Source of the DNA: DASTBU01 sp035711845
Lineage (GTDB): Bacteria; Acidobacteriota; Vicinamibacteria; Vicinamibacterales; 2-12-FULL-66-21
Direction: 5' to 3'
Assembly: GCA_035711845.1 (NCBI GenBank)
Contig: DASTBU010000176.1
Location: 1-18,992, forward strand
Length of the DNA: 18,992 bases
Below the pieces are notes generated by a model that did not search any database, had not been told where the DNA came from, and saw only the letters and a program-made list of their open reading frames with translations. The position numbers and the translations under genes were made by a program. Shown one piece after another: positions 12,767 through 18,992 of the stretch. How positions within the stretch are numbered: position 1 is the stretch's first letter; every line of letters begins with the position of its first letter.

Positions 12767-15217
12767 ATGATTCACGATCTCCGCTACGCTGTCAGATTGC
12801 TCGCCAGAAGTCCCGGGTTCACGGCGGTCGCGGTGCTGTCGCTCGCTTTGGGCATCGGGGCGAATACGGCCATCTTCAGCCTCGTGAACGTGGTGATGCT
12901 GCGACCGATTCCGGTGCAGGAACCGGACCGGCTGGCGTCGGTGTTCATGACCGACGAGCGCAATCCGGGTAACCTGCCGCTCTCGCACCTCAATTACAAG
13001 GACCTGCGTGAAGAGAACCAAATCTTCACCGACATGGCCGCGTTCACCTTCGCGCAGGTGAACTGGAGCACGGGGAACGCCTCCGAGCAGGTGCCGCTGC
13101 AGGTGGTCTCGGGAGGCTACTTCACCGTGCTCGGCGCGCAGCCGACACTCGGCCGCGGGTTCCTGCCGGAAGAAGACATCAAGCCGACGCCGGTGGTCGT
13201 CGTCAGTCATGGCTTCTGGGAACGCAGCCTCGGCTCGGATCCGGGGATCATCGGGCGGACGCTGACGCTGAACAGAACCCCCTTCACGGTGATCGGCGTC
13301 GCGCCCCGGCTCTTCACGGGAACGCTGCTCGGCGGCAATCCGGCGGGCTGGGTGCCGATGTCGATGCACGACGTCGTGCAGCCGAACTTCGACTGGTACG
13401 AGACCCGGCGAGGCCTGTTCCTGTTCGGGTTCGGAAGATTGCGGCCCGGCGTATCCGTTGAGCAGGCCGGAGCCAACCTGCGGACCGTGTTTGCGCGGCT
13501 CGAGCAGGCCTATCCGGTCGACAACAAGGGACGGAGCGCCGGCGCCGTGCCGCTGCTCGACGCCAGGCTCAATCCCGGCGGGCAGGGTGGGGCGCCGGTC
13601 GTGCAGCTTTCGGTCATCCTGATGTCGGTCGTCGGGATCGTCCTGCTGATTGCGTGCGCGAACATCGCCAACCTGCTGCTTGCGCGCGCCACGCGGCGCC
13701 GGAAGGAAATCGCGGTACGTCTGGCACTCGGCGCCGAGCGCACACGGCTGGTACGGCAGCTGCTCACCGAGAGCCTGCTGCTCGCGGTCCTTGGCGCTGC
13801 GCTCGGCACGCTGCTGGCGTACGGGTTGCTCGACTGGCTGGTTGCGGCCGACCTCGATCTGCCGATTCCCGTCGGCGACGATCTGACAATCGACTCGCGG
13901 GTGCTCGGCTTCACGGCGCTGCTGACCGTGCTGACCGGCCTGCTGTTCGGCCTCGCGCCGGCCATACAGGCCTCGCGGCCGGACGTGGTGCCGGTGCTGA
14001 AGAACGAGACCGTCCCCTCCGGCGGAAACCAGCGCGGCATCCGGAGCCTCCTCAGCCTGCGTCACGGGTTGGTCGTCGCCCAGGTCGCGCTGTCGCTTCT
14101 CTCTCTCGTGGGTGCCGGGCTCTTCCTTCGGAGCCTTGTCAACGCGCATGGTATCGACACCGGGTTCGAAACGAGCGGCGTACTGGTCATGAACGTGAAC
14201 CTCGGCCGCGAGGGCTATACCCCGGAACGCGGGCAGCTTTTCTACGAGCAGGCGGCGGAGCGGCTGTCGGGACTGCCCGGCGTGCAGGCGGCTGCCGTCG
14301 CCGAGGTCCCGCCTCTCGCGGGCGGTTTCTTGCGGAGCGTCTTTCCGGAAGGCCAGGACACCACCACACGCGACCGTATCCTCGTGCAGGTCAACTCGGT
14401 GAGTCCCGGCTACTTCACGGCCATCGGCATCCCCGTCCTGCGAGGCCGGGACTTCACCCGCGCCGACAAGGAAGGTGCGCAGCAGGTGGTCGTGATCAAC
14501 GAGACGATGGCCGAGCGCTTCTGGCCCGGTGACGAGGCGATTGGCAAGCGGTTCAAGTTTTTCGGCGACGACGAGTTCACGACCATCATCGGCATCGCGC
14601 GCAATAGCAAGTACAACGGGGTGGCAGAAGAACCGATTCCCTTCATCTATCAGCCGCTGCTGCAGAATTACTCGCCGAACGGTACCCTGCACATCCGGGC
14701 CGGAAGTCACGCAGCCGGGCTTGCGCCCGCGGTACGCCGCCTGGTGCTGGAGATCGATCCCACGCTGTCGGTCTTCAACATCCGGACGCTCGAGGAACAG
14801 GTCTCGGAATCGCTGGCGCCGCTTCGCATCAACGTCATCATGCTGAGCGCGTTCGGCCTGCTCGCACTGGCCCTCGCCTCCATCGGCCTGTACGGCGTCG
14901 CGAGCTACGCCGTGACGCAGCGCACCCGGGAGATCGGCGTGCGGATGGCTCTCGGCGCGCAGCCCTCGAGCGTGCTGGGGCTCGTGCTCGGCCGCGGTCT
15001 CGTGCTGGTCGCCATCGGAATCGCGCTCGGACTGCTGGTCGCCTTCCTGATCAGCTCGAAGATTCCGGCCGATCTGCTGCCCAACATCAGCACCCGCGAT
15101 CCTCTGACGTTCATCGGCACGGCCGCACTGCTGACTGTCGTGGCGCTCGTGGCCAACTACATCCCCGCGCGCCGCGCGACCCGAATCGATCCGCTGCTCG
15201 CGCTCAGGGCGGAATAG
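12767..15217 (+). CDS. Large MacB/FtsX-type permease (ADOP family)
   Basis: An 816-residue inner-membrane permease. It opens with RYAVRLLARSPGFTAVAVLS and LGIGANTAIFSLVN, the signature of acidobacterial 'duplicated orphan permeases'. Two units are visible, each with a periplasmic MacB_PCD-like part and FtsX helices. Transmembrane helices lie at about residues 20-42, 282-307, 331-360, 378-400, 435-458, 689-716, 735-762 and 782-802. The conserved motif ANIANLLLARATRRRKEIAVRLALGAER occurs after the second helix, and its counterpart (SYAVTQRTREIGVRMALGA) after the sixth. The ATG at 12767 is chosen; an earlier in-frame ATG at 12677 would add 30 residues read entirely from the heptamer repeat. No Shine-Dalgarno precedes it. 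Substrate unknown; export of lipids, peptides or antibiotics is possible. Confidence 0.93.
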   Translation: MIHDLRYAVRLLARSPGFTAVAVLSLALGIGANTAIFSLVNVVMLRPIPVQEPDRLASVFMTDERNPGNLPLSHLNYKDLREENQIFTDMAAFTFAQVNWSTGNASEQVPLQVVSGGYFTVLGAQPTLGRGFLPEEDIKPTPVVVVSHGFWERSLGSDPGIIGRTLTLNRTPFTVIGVAPRLFTGTLLGGNPAGWVPMSMHDVVQPNFDWYETRRGLFLFGFGRLRPGVSVEQAGANLRTVFARLEQAYPVDNKGRSAGAVPLLDARLNPGGQGGAPVVQLSVILMSVVGIVLLIACANIANLLLARATRRRKEIAVRLALGAERTRLVRQLLTESLLLAVLGAALGTLLAYGLLDWLVAADLDLPIPVGDDLTIDSRVLGFTALLTVLTGLLFGLAPAIQASRPDVVPVLKNETVPSGGNQRGIRSLLSLRHGLVVAQVALSLLSLVGAGLFLRSLVNAHGIDTGFETSGVLVMNVNLGREGYTPERGQLFYEQAAERLSGLPGVQAAAVAEVPPLAGGFLRSVFPEGQDTTTRDRILVQVNSVSPGYFTAIGIPVLRGRDFTRADKEGAQQVVVINETMAERFWPGDEAIGKRFKFFGDDEFTTIIGIARNSKYNGVAEEPIPFIYQPLLQNYSPNGTLHIRAGSHAAGLAPAVRRLVLEIDPTLSVFNIRTLEEQVSESLAPLRINVIMLSAFGLLALALASIGLYGVASYAVTQRTREIGVRMALGAQPSSVLGLVLGRGLVLVAIGIALGLLVAFLISSKIPADLLPNISTRDPLTFIGTAALLTVVALVANYIPARRATRIDPLLALRAE

Positions 15218-15256
15218 GGTTCAAGGGGTTAAAGGGTTCAAGGCTTCACGGGTTGG
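15217..15256. repeat. Short degenerate repeat, unit GGGTTCAA
   Basis: Units read GGGTTCAA (15217), GGGGTTAA (15225), GGGTTCAA (15234, one base slipped), GGCTTCAC (15242), then GGGTTGG. It begins on the last base of the permease stop codon and lies before the response-regulator ATG (15284). It is shorter than the other arrays and has an 8-base period. Confidence 0.65.
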
Positions 15257-15283
15257 CTGACTGAGACAGAACTCACGACTGAC

Positions 15284-16696
15284 ATGTTAATCACCGATCA
15301 CCTGAAGGATCCGCGAGAGAGCACCCGGCACCCTGTCCGGCCGAATGAGCCGCGGGTTCTGATCGCCGACGATCAGGGTGACGTGCTCGAAGCGCTGCGG
15401 CTGTTGCTCAAGGCCGAAGGGTTTCAGCTCGAGACGGCCTCCTCGCCGGCTGGTGTCCTCGCCGCGATCGAGGCGCGCGAGTTCGACGTGGCGCTGATCG
15501 ATCTGAACTACGCGCGCGACACGACATCCGGCGAGGAAGGGCTCAACCTGCTGTCGCGGATCCAGGGAATCGATCCGACGCTTCCGGTCGTGGTGATGAC
15601 GGCCTGGGGCAGCGTCGAAGTGGCAGTCGAGGCCATGCGGCGCGGCGCACGCGACTTCATCCAGAAGCCATGGGACAACGCGCGGCTCCTCGCCATCGTG
15701 CGGACGCAGGTCGAGCTGAGCCAGGCGCTGCGCAAGGGCCAGCGGCTCGAGGCGGAAAACTCCCTGCTCCGCGGCGACGGATTCCCGAAGCTGATTGCCG
15801 AATCCCCCGCGATGCAGAACGTGCTCCAGGTCATCTCGCGCGTGGGGCCGTCGGATGCGAACGTGCTGATCCTCGGCGAGAACGGCACCGGCAAGGGCGT
15901 CGTCGCGCGCGCGCTTCACGCCGTGTCGAGCCGCGCCTCGCGGCCGATGGTCATCGTGAACTCCGGCGGCGTCTCCGAAGGCGTGTTCGAGAGCGAGTTG
16001 TTCGGGCACGTCCGCGGCGCCTTCACCGACGCCAAGGCCGACCGCGTGGGCCGCTTCGAGCTGGCCGATCAGGGCACGCTCTTCCTGGACGAGATCGCCA
16101 ACGTTCCACTCAGCCAGCAGGCCAAGCTGCTGCGGGTGATCGAAACCGGCGAGTTCGAACGTCTCGGCTCGTCCCGCACGCGACGAGTGGACGTCCGGAT
16201 CATCTCGGCGACCAACGCCAGTCTGAGTGACGAGGTGGCGTCCGGACGTTTCCGGCAGGACCTCCTGTTCCGGTTGAACACCATCGAGATCCGATTGCCC
16301 GCCCTGCGGGATCGACGGGAGGATCTCCCGCTCCTCGCCCAGCATTTCCTCCGCCAGCACGCCCAGCGGTATCGCAAGCGCTTGACCGGGTTCGAGAGCG
16401 GGGCCATGCAGATGCTGCTCGAGCACGGCTGGCCCGGCAACGTCCGCGAGCTCGATCATGCCATCGAGCGGGCGGTGCTCATGGCGGCCGGTCCGCTCGT
16501 CAAGCCGGCCGATCTCGGCATCCGCACGAGCCGCGACGGCGGCGGCCGCCTCGAAGACATGAGCCTGGAAGACGTCGAGTGCTTTCTGATCAAGAAGGCC
16601 ATGACCCGCTTCGACGGCAATGTGAGCCAGGCGGCCAAGGCGCTCGGCCTGAGCCGCAGCGCGCTGTACCGGCGTTTGCAGCGCTACGGCCTGTAG
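15284..16696 (+). CDS. NtrC-family sigma-54-type response regulator with GAFTDA motif
   Basis: A 470-residue regulator. The receiver domain has acidic Asp29/Asp30, phosphoacceptor Asp73 in ALIDLNYARDTTSG, Thr106 and Lys128. The AAA+ domain has Walker A GENGTGKG (198-205), Walker B GTLFLDE (264-270) and arginine-rich SSRTRRVDVRIISAT. A Fis-type helix-turn-helix ends the protein (NVSQAAKALGLSRSALYRRLQR). The sigma-54 contact loop reads GAFTDA (245-250) rather than GAFTGA, and the usual VNCAAL segment reads VNSGGV. The subfamily found beside acidobacterial MacB-type efflux genes often has this form, from memory. ATG 15284 is taken; no clear Shine-Dalgarno. The kinase follows after 92 bases, and the pair probably senses envelope stress for the efflux genes. 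Confidence 0.94.
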   Translation: MLITDHLKDPRESTRHPVRPNEPRVLIADDQGDVLEALRLLLKAEGFQLETASSPAGVLAAIEAREFDVALIDLNYARDTTSGEEGLNLLSRIQGIDPTLPVVVMTAWGSVEVAVEAMRRGARDFIQKPWDNARLLAIVRTQVELSQALRKGQRLEAENSLLRGDGFPKLIAESPAMQNVLQVISRVGPSDANVLILGENGTGKGVVARALHAVSSRASRPMVIVNSGGVSEGVFESELFGHVRGAFTDAKADRVGRFELADQGTLFLDEIANVPLSQQAKLLRVIETGEFERLGSSRTRRVDVRIISATNASLSDEVASGRFRQDLLFRLNTIEIRLPALRDRREDLPLLAQHFLRQHAQRYRKRLTGFESGAMQMLLEHGWPGNVRELDHAIERAVLMAAGPLVKPADLGIRTSRDGGGRLEDMSLEDVECFLIKKAMTRFDGNVSQAAKALGLSRSALYRRLQRYGL

Positions 16697-16774
16697 GGCC
16701 CGCCTCCAGGTCGGGCCTTGCCGAACCCACAATTTCAACCGGGTCGAGTGGGGCCCGACACGAGAGTCGGGCCT
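16697..16774. repeat. Palindromic REP-like repeats GGCCCG(AC)/(GT)CGGGCC
   Basis: Two related hairpins lie in the gap. The first has arms GGCCCG (16697-16702) and CGGGCC (16712-16717). The second has perfect arms GGCCCGAC (16752-16759) and GTCGGGCC (16766-16773) around ACGAGA. Both end in TCGGGCCT. Paired copies of a short palindrome between genes are typical of REP-like elements; they could also modulate expression of the kinase gene. Confidence 0.55.
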
Positions 16775-16788
16775 ACAATGGAACGCCT

Positions 16789-18177
16789 ATGCGCGCCCCC
16801 CAGCCCCGCGAGCCGCGCCTGAGCCACGACCGCAGGATCCTGCTGATGGCCCTGGCGTCCGCGCTGCCCGGGGCCGCAATCGCCCTCATCTTTCTCTGGA
16901 CCGGCAGCTACACCCCGAAGGTTCAGTGGACGCTCACCGTCGTCATCGTGACCTTCTGCCTCGGCTTCGCGTTCGCCCTGCGCGAGCGCGTGGTGCTGCC
17001 GCTCCAGACGCTCTCCAACCTGCTCGCGGCGCTCGGCGAGGGAGACTTTTCGATCCGCGCGCGCGGGGCCCGTGGCGGCGACCCCCTGGGGGAGGTGATG
17101 ATCGAGGTCAACGCGCTGGTCGAAACGCTCCGGCACCAGCGCCTCGATGCGCTCGAGGCGACCACGCTTCTGCGGAAGGTCATGGGGGAGATCGACGTCG
17201 CGGTGTTCACCTTCGACGAAGATCACGAGCTGAAATTCGTGAACCGTGCGGGCGCGCGGCTGCTCGGACAGCCCGCCGAACGGCTCCTCGGACGCCATGC
17301 CACGGAGATCGACTTGCTCGACTACCTCACGGGCGAGGCGCCGCGGGTGATCAACACGGCATTCCCGGGCGGCGTCGGCCGATGGGAAGTGCGGCGCAGC
17401 CAGTTCCGTCAGGGCGGCCGGCCGCACGAGCTGCTCGTGCTCTCCGATCTCAGTCAGCCGCTCCGCGAGGAGGAGCGCCAGGCCTGGCAGCGCCTGATCC
17501 GGGTCATCGGTCACGAGATGAACAACTCGCTCGCGCCGATCAAGTCGATCGCCGGCAGCCTCTCGACCATCATCGAGCGCGATCCTCCCCCGCCCGACTG
17601 GCGGGAGGACATCCAGCGCGGGCTCGGCGTGATCGCCTCGCGCTCGGAGTCGCTGAGCCGATTCATGAGCGCGTATGCGCGGCTCGCACGGCTCCCGGCG
17701 CCGAAACTGGCGCGGCTCGAGATTTCCGACGTGGTGGACCGGGTCGTTCGCCTCGAAGAGGCACACCACATTCAGGTCTCCGCCGGGCCGCGGCTTACAA
17801 TACAGGGCGATAGCGATCAGCTCGAGCAGCTGCTGATCAACCTGGTCCGCAATGCGGTGGACGCGGCCCGTGAAACGGGCGGCGGAGTCCGGGTGGGCTG
17901 GCATCGCGTCCCCGGTTCGATCCCGCCGACGATGGAACTGTGGGTGGAGGACGAGGGTCCCGGCCTCTCGAACATGGGGAATCTGTTCGTGCCGTTCTTC
18001 ACGACGAAGCCTGGGGGATCGGGCATCGGACTCGTGCTCAGCCGGCAGATCGCCGAAGCGCACGGGGGCAGCCTCGTGCTCGAAAACCGCGAGGACCGCA
18101 CGGGATGCCGGGCAAGCCTTCGCATTCCGCTCCAGGCCGTGTCGCAGTTGAGGCCCGAGAGTGTCGCGTCGGCCTGA
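16789..18177 (+). CDS. NtrY-like sensor histidine kinase
   Basis: A 462-residue membrane kinase. Two transmembrane helices (about residues 16-37 and 45-70) are joined by a very short loop, so there is no large periplasmic sensor. A HAMP-like segment (PLQTLSNLLAALGEGDFSIRARG) and a PAS-like domain (about residues 130-195) follow. The dimerisation domain has His242 in GHEMNNSLAPIKS. The catalytic domain has the N box with Asn355 in NLVRNAVDAA, DEGPG (388-392), FFTTKPGGSGIGL and a closing VLENR. The NtrY type is suggested by the HEMNNSLAPIKS box. ATG 16789 is used; an open extension upstream reads into the regulator's end. The gene is downstream of its likely partner regulator. With no periplasmic domain it may sense membrane or cytoplasmic signals. 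Confidence 0.93.
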   Translation: MRAPQPREPRLSHDRRILLMALASALPGAAIALIFLWTGSYTPKVQWTLTVVIVTFCLGFAFALRERVVLPLQTLSNLLAALGEGDFSIRARGARGGDPLGEVMIEVNALVETLRHQRLDALEATTLLRKVMGEIDVAVFTFDEDHELKFVNRAGARLLGQPAERLLGRHATEIDLLDYLTGEAPRVINTAFPGGVGRWEVRRSQFRQGGRPHELLVLSDLSQPLREEERQAWQRLIRVIGHEMNNSLAPIKSIAGSLSTIIERDPPPPDWREDIQRGLGVIASRSESLSRFMSAYARLARLPAPKLARLEISDVVDRVVRLEEAHHIQVSAGPRLTIQGDSDQLEQLLINLVRNAVDAARETGGGVRVGWHRVPGSIPPTMELWVEDEGPGLSNMGNLFVPFFTTKPGGSGIGLVLSRQIAEAHGGSLVLENREDRTGCRASLRIPLQAVSQLRPESVASA

Positions 18178-18247
18178 CCCCGGACGGCCCGCGTGAACGC
18201 CGTCGAACCACGACCGGATGCCCGCGGAGACTGCACACGAACCGACC

Positions 18248-18982
18248 ATGACCACCAACCTGAACGATCCGGTTCTCACAGGGCGCGGCGCGACCGATTA
18301 CGAACGATACCTTCGGACCGACGAGCTCCTGGCCCTTCAGAAATCGCCCGCGGACGTCACGCATCGCGACGAACACCTGTTCCAGACCGTGCATCAGTCT
18401 TCGGAGCTGTGGCTCAAGCTTGCGTGCATCGAGATCGACGAATCGGCCAGATTGATCGACCAGGATGCGGTCTTGTCGGCTCTCAGGCTGCTCCGCCGCG
18501 CCAACGACGCGATGTCGCTCGTGACCGATCATCTGCACATGCTCGAACACATGTCGCCCTCCGATTACGCGGTCGTGCGCACGGCGCTCGGCCACGGCGC
18601 CGGGTTCGACTCCCCTGGCTTCCGGCAGGTCCACCACGTCTCTCCCGCCCTCGCCTCGGCCTTCAACGCTCTTCTCGGCCGCCGGGCCGTCACGCTGCTC
18701 CAGGTGTACGAACGGGGTTACGACCTCGAGGATCTGTACCAGCTCGCCGAGCAGCTGATGACGTGGGACGAGCGGACGATCATCTGGCGCTTCCATCACC
18801 TCAAGGTTGTCGAGAGGATCATCGGGGGCAACGTCATCGGCACGCAGGGCACTCCGGTCGAAGTCCTGAGCAAACGCATAGACGTGAAGTTCTTCCCCGA
18901 GCTCTGGCTGGTGCGCGACGAGATCACCCGCCGGTCGAAGCTGGGCGCGGACGGTCACGGCATGGACGACGAGCGCCGGTGA
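18248..18982 (+). CDS. Tryptophan 2,3-dioxygenase family protein
   Basis: A 244-residue haem protein of the family that opens the indole ring of L-tryptophan to N-formylkynurenine. Matches to the Xanthomonas enzyme are Phe45 and His49 in LFQTVHQSSELW, Arg126 in FDSPGFR, proximal haem ligand His184 in HHLKVVERIIG, and Thr199, then FFPELWLVR. The usual GTGGSSG loop reads GTQGTPV, and the protein is shorter than typical TDO. Such variants occur in soil bacteria, some in antibiotic clusters. I use ATG 18248 (MTTNLND); GGAG lies about 18 bases upstream, so it is not a clear ribosome site. ATG 18218 would add ten residues. The 70-base gap after the kinase holds nothing else. Downstream genes lie beyond the window. 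Confidence 0.88.
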   Translation: MTTNLNDPVLTGRGATDYERYLRTDELLALQKSPADVTHRDEHLFQTVHQSSELWLKLACIEIDESARLIDQDAVLSALRLLRRANDAMSLVTDHLHMLEHMSPSDYAVVRTALGHGAGFDSPGFRQVHHVSPALASAFNALLGRRAVTLLQVYERGYDLEDLYQLAEQLMTWDERTIIWRFHHLKVVERIIGGNVIGTQGTPVEVLSKRIDVKFFPELWLVRDEITRRSKLGADGHGMDDERR

Positions 18983-18992
18983 CGGGGGTCAG

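Noticed and set aside
12749..14710. Long minus-strand open frame opposite the permease gene
   Set aside because: It is an antisense shadow rich in Arg, Asp and Gln with no domain; the plus strand encodes a recognised permease.
15287..16738. Long minus-strand open frame opposite the response regulator
   Set aside because: It has no recognisable motif, while the plus frame has full receiver, AAA+ and Fis-type domains.

Overview
The window is high-GC bacterial DNA with dense gene packing. Gene content points to Acidobacteriota, perhaps Vicinamibacteria. The main clue is a large duplicated MacB/FtsX-type 'orphan' permease (12767-15217) next to its own adaptor, ATPase and NtrC/NtrY-type two-component pair. 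This placement is inference; there is no rRNA marker here.

Left edge (1-217): bases 1-94 are only about 46% GC (43 of 94) and abut the 3' half of a tRNA-Phe gene (95-144) with no 5' half. This looks like the distal attachment site of an element integrated to the left of the window. A minus-strand group follows: rsgA (ribosome-assembly GTPase), a nitrilase-superfamily amidohydrolase, a lipocalin-like protein and a small exported protein. The last two overlap by 4 bp. A gene-free stretch (about 3248-3683) separates this group from the next and carries a 14-bp inverted-repeat pair.

Centre (3684-10252, minus strand): six tightly packed genes that could form one operon. They are a MarR regulator, a membrane-anchored SRPBCC protein, a conserved protein of unknown function, a ClpP-like serine peptidase, TreZ (maltooligosyltrehalose trehalohydrolase) and a GH133-type glycogen debranching enzyme. 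TreZ and the debranching enzyme would link glycogen breakdown to trehalose formation; TreY is not in the window.

Right (10253-18177, plus strand): a divergent AT-rich control region with palindromes leads into an efflux module. It comprises an HlyD-like adaptor, a MacB/LolD-type ATPase, an 816-residue permease, an NtrC-family response regulator and an NtrY-like histidine kinase. A tryptophan 2,3-dioxygenase family gene follows (18248-18982).

The most unusual structure is a set of degenerate short tandem repeats with a 7-8 base unit. Four lie in gaps between co-directional genes (about 1108-1250, 2104-2168, 12664-12766, 15217-15256) and a fifth lies after the last minus-strand gene (151-202). 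Each place uses a different unit (GTGCGAC, GGGGCTC, TGCTGAA/TTCAGCA, GGGTTCAA, GTCCCTG). The arrays often run right up to start codons and leave frames open, which creates false N-terminal extensions. A further palindromic repeat pair lies between the regulator and kinase genes.
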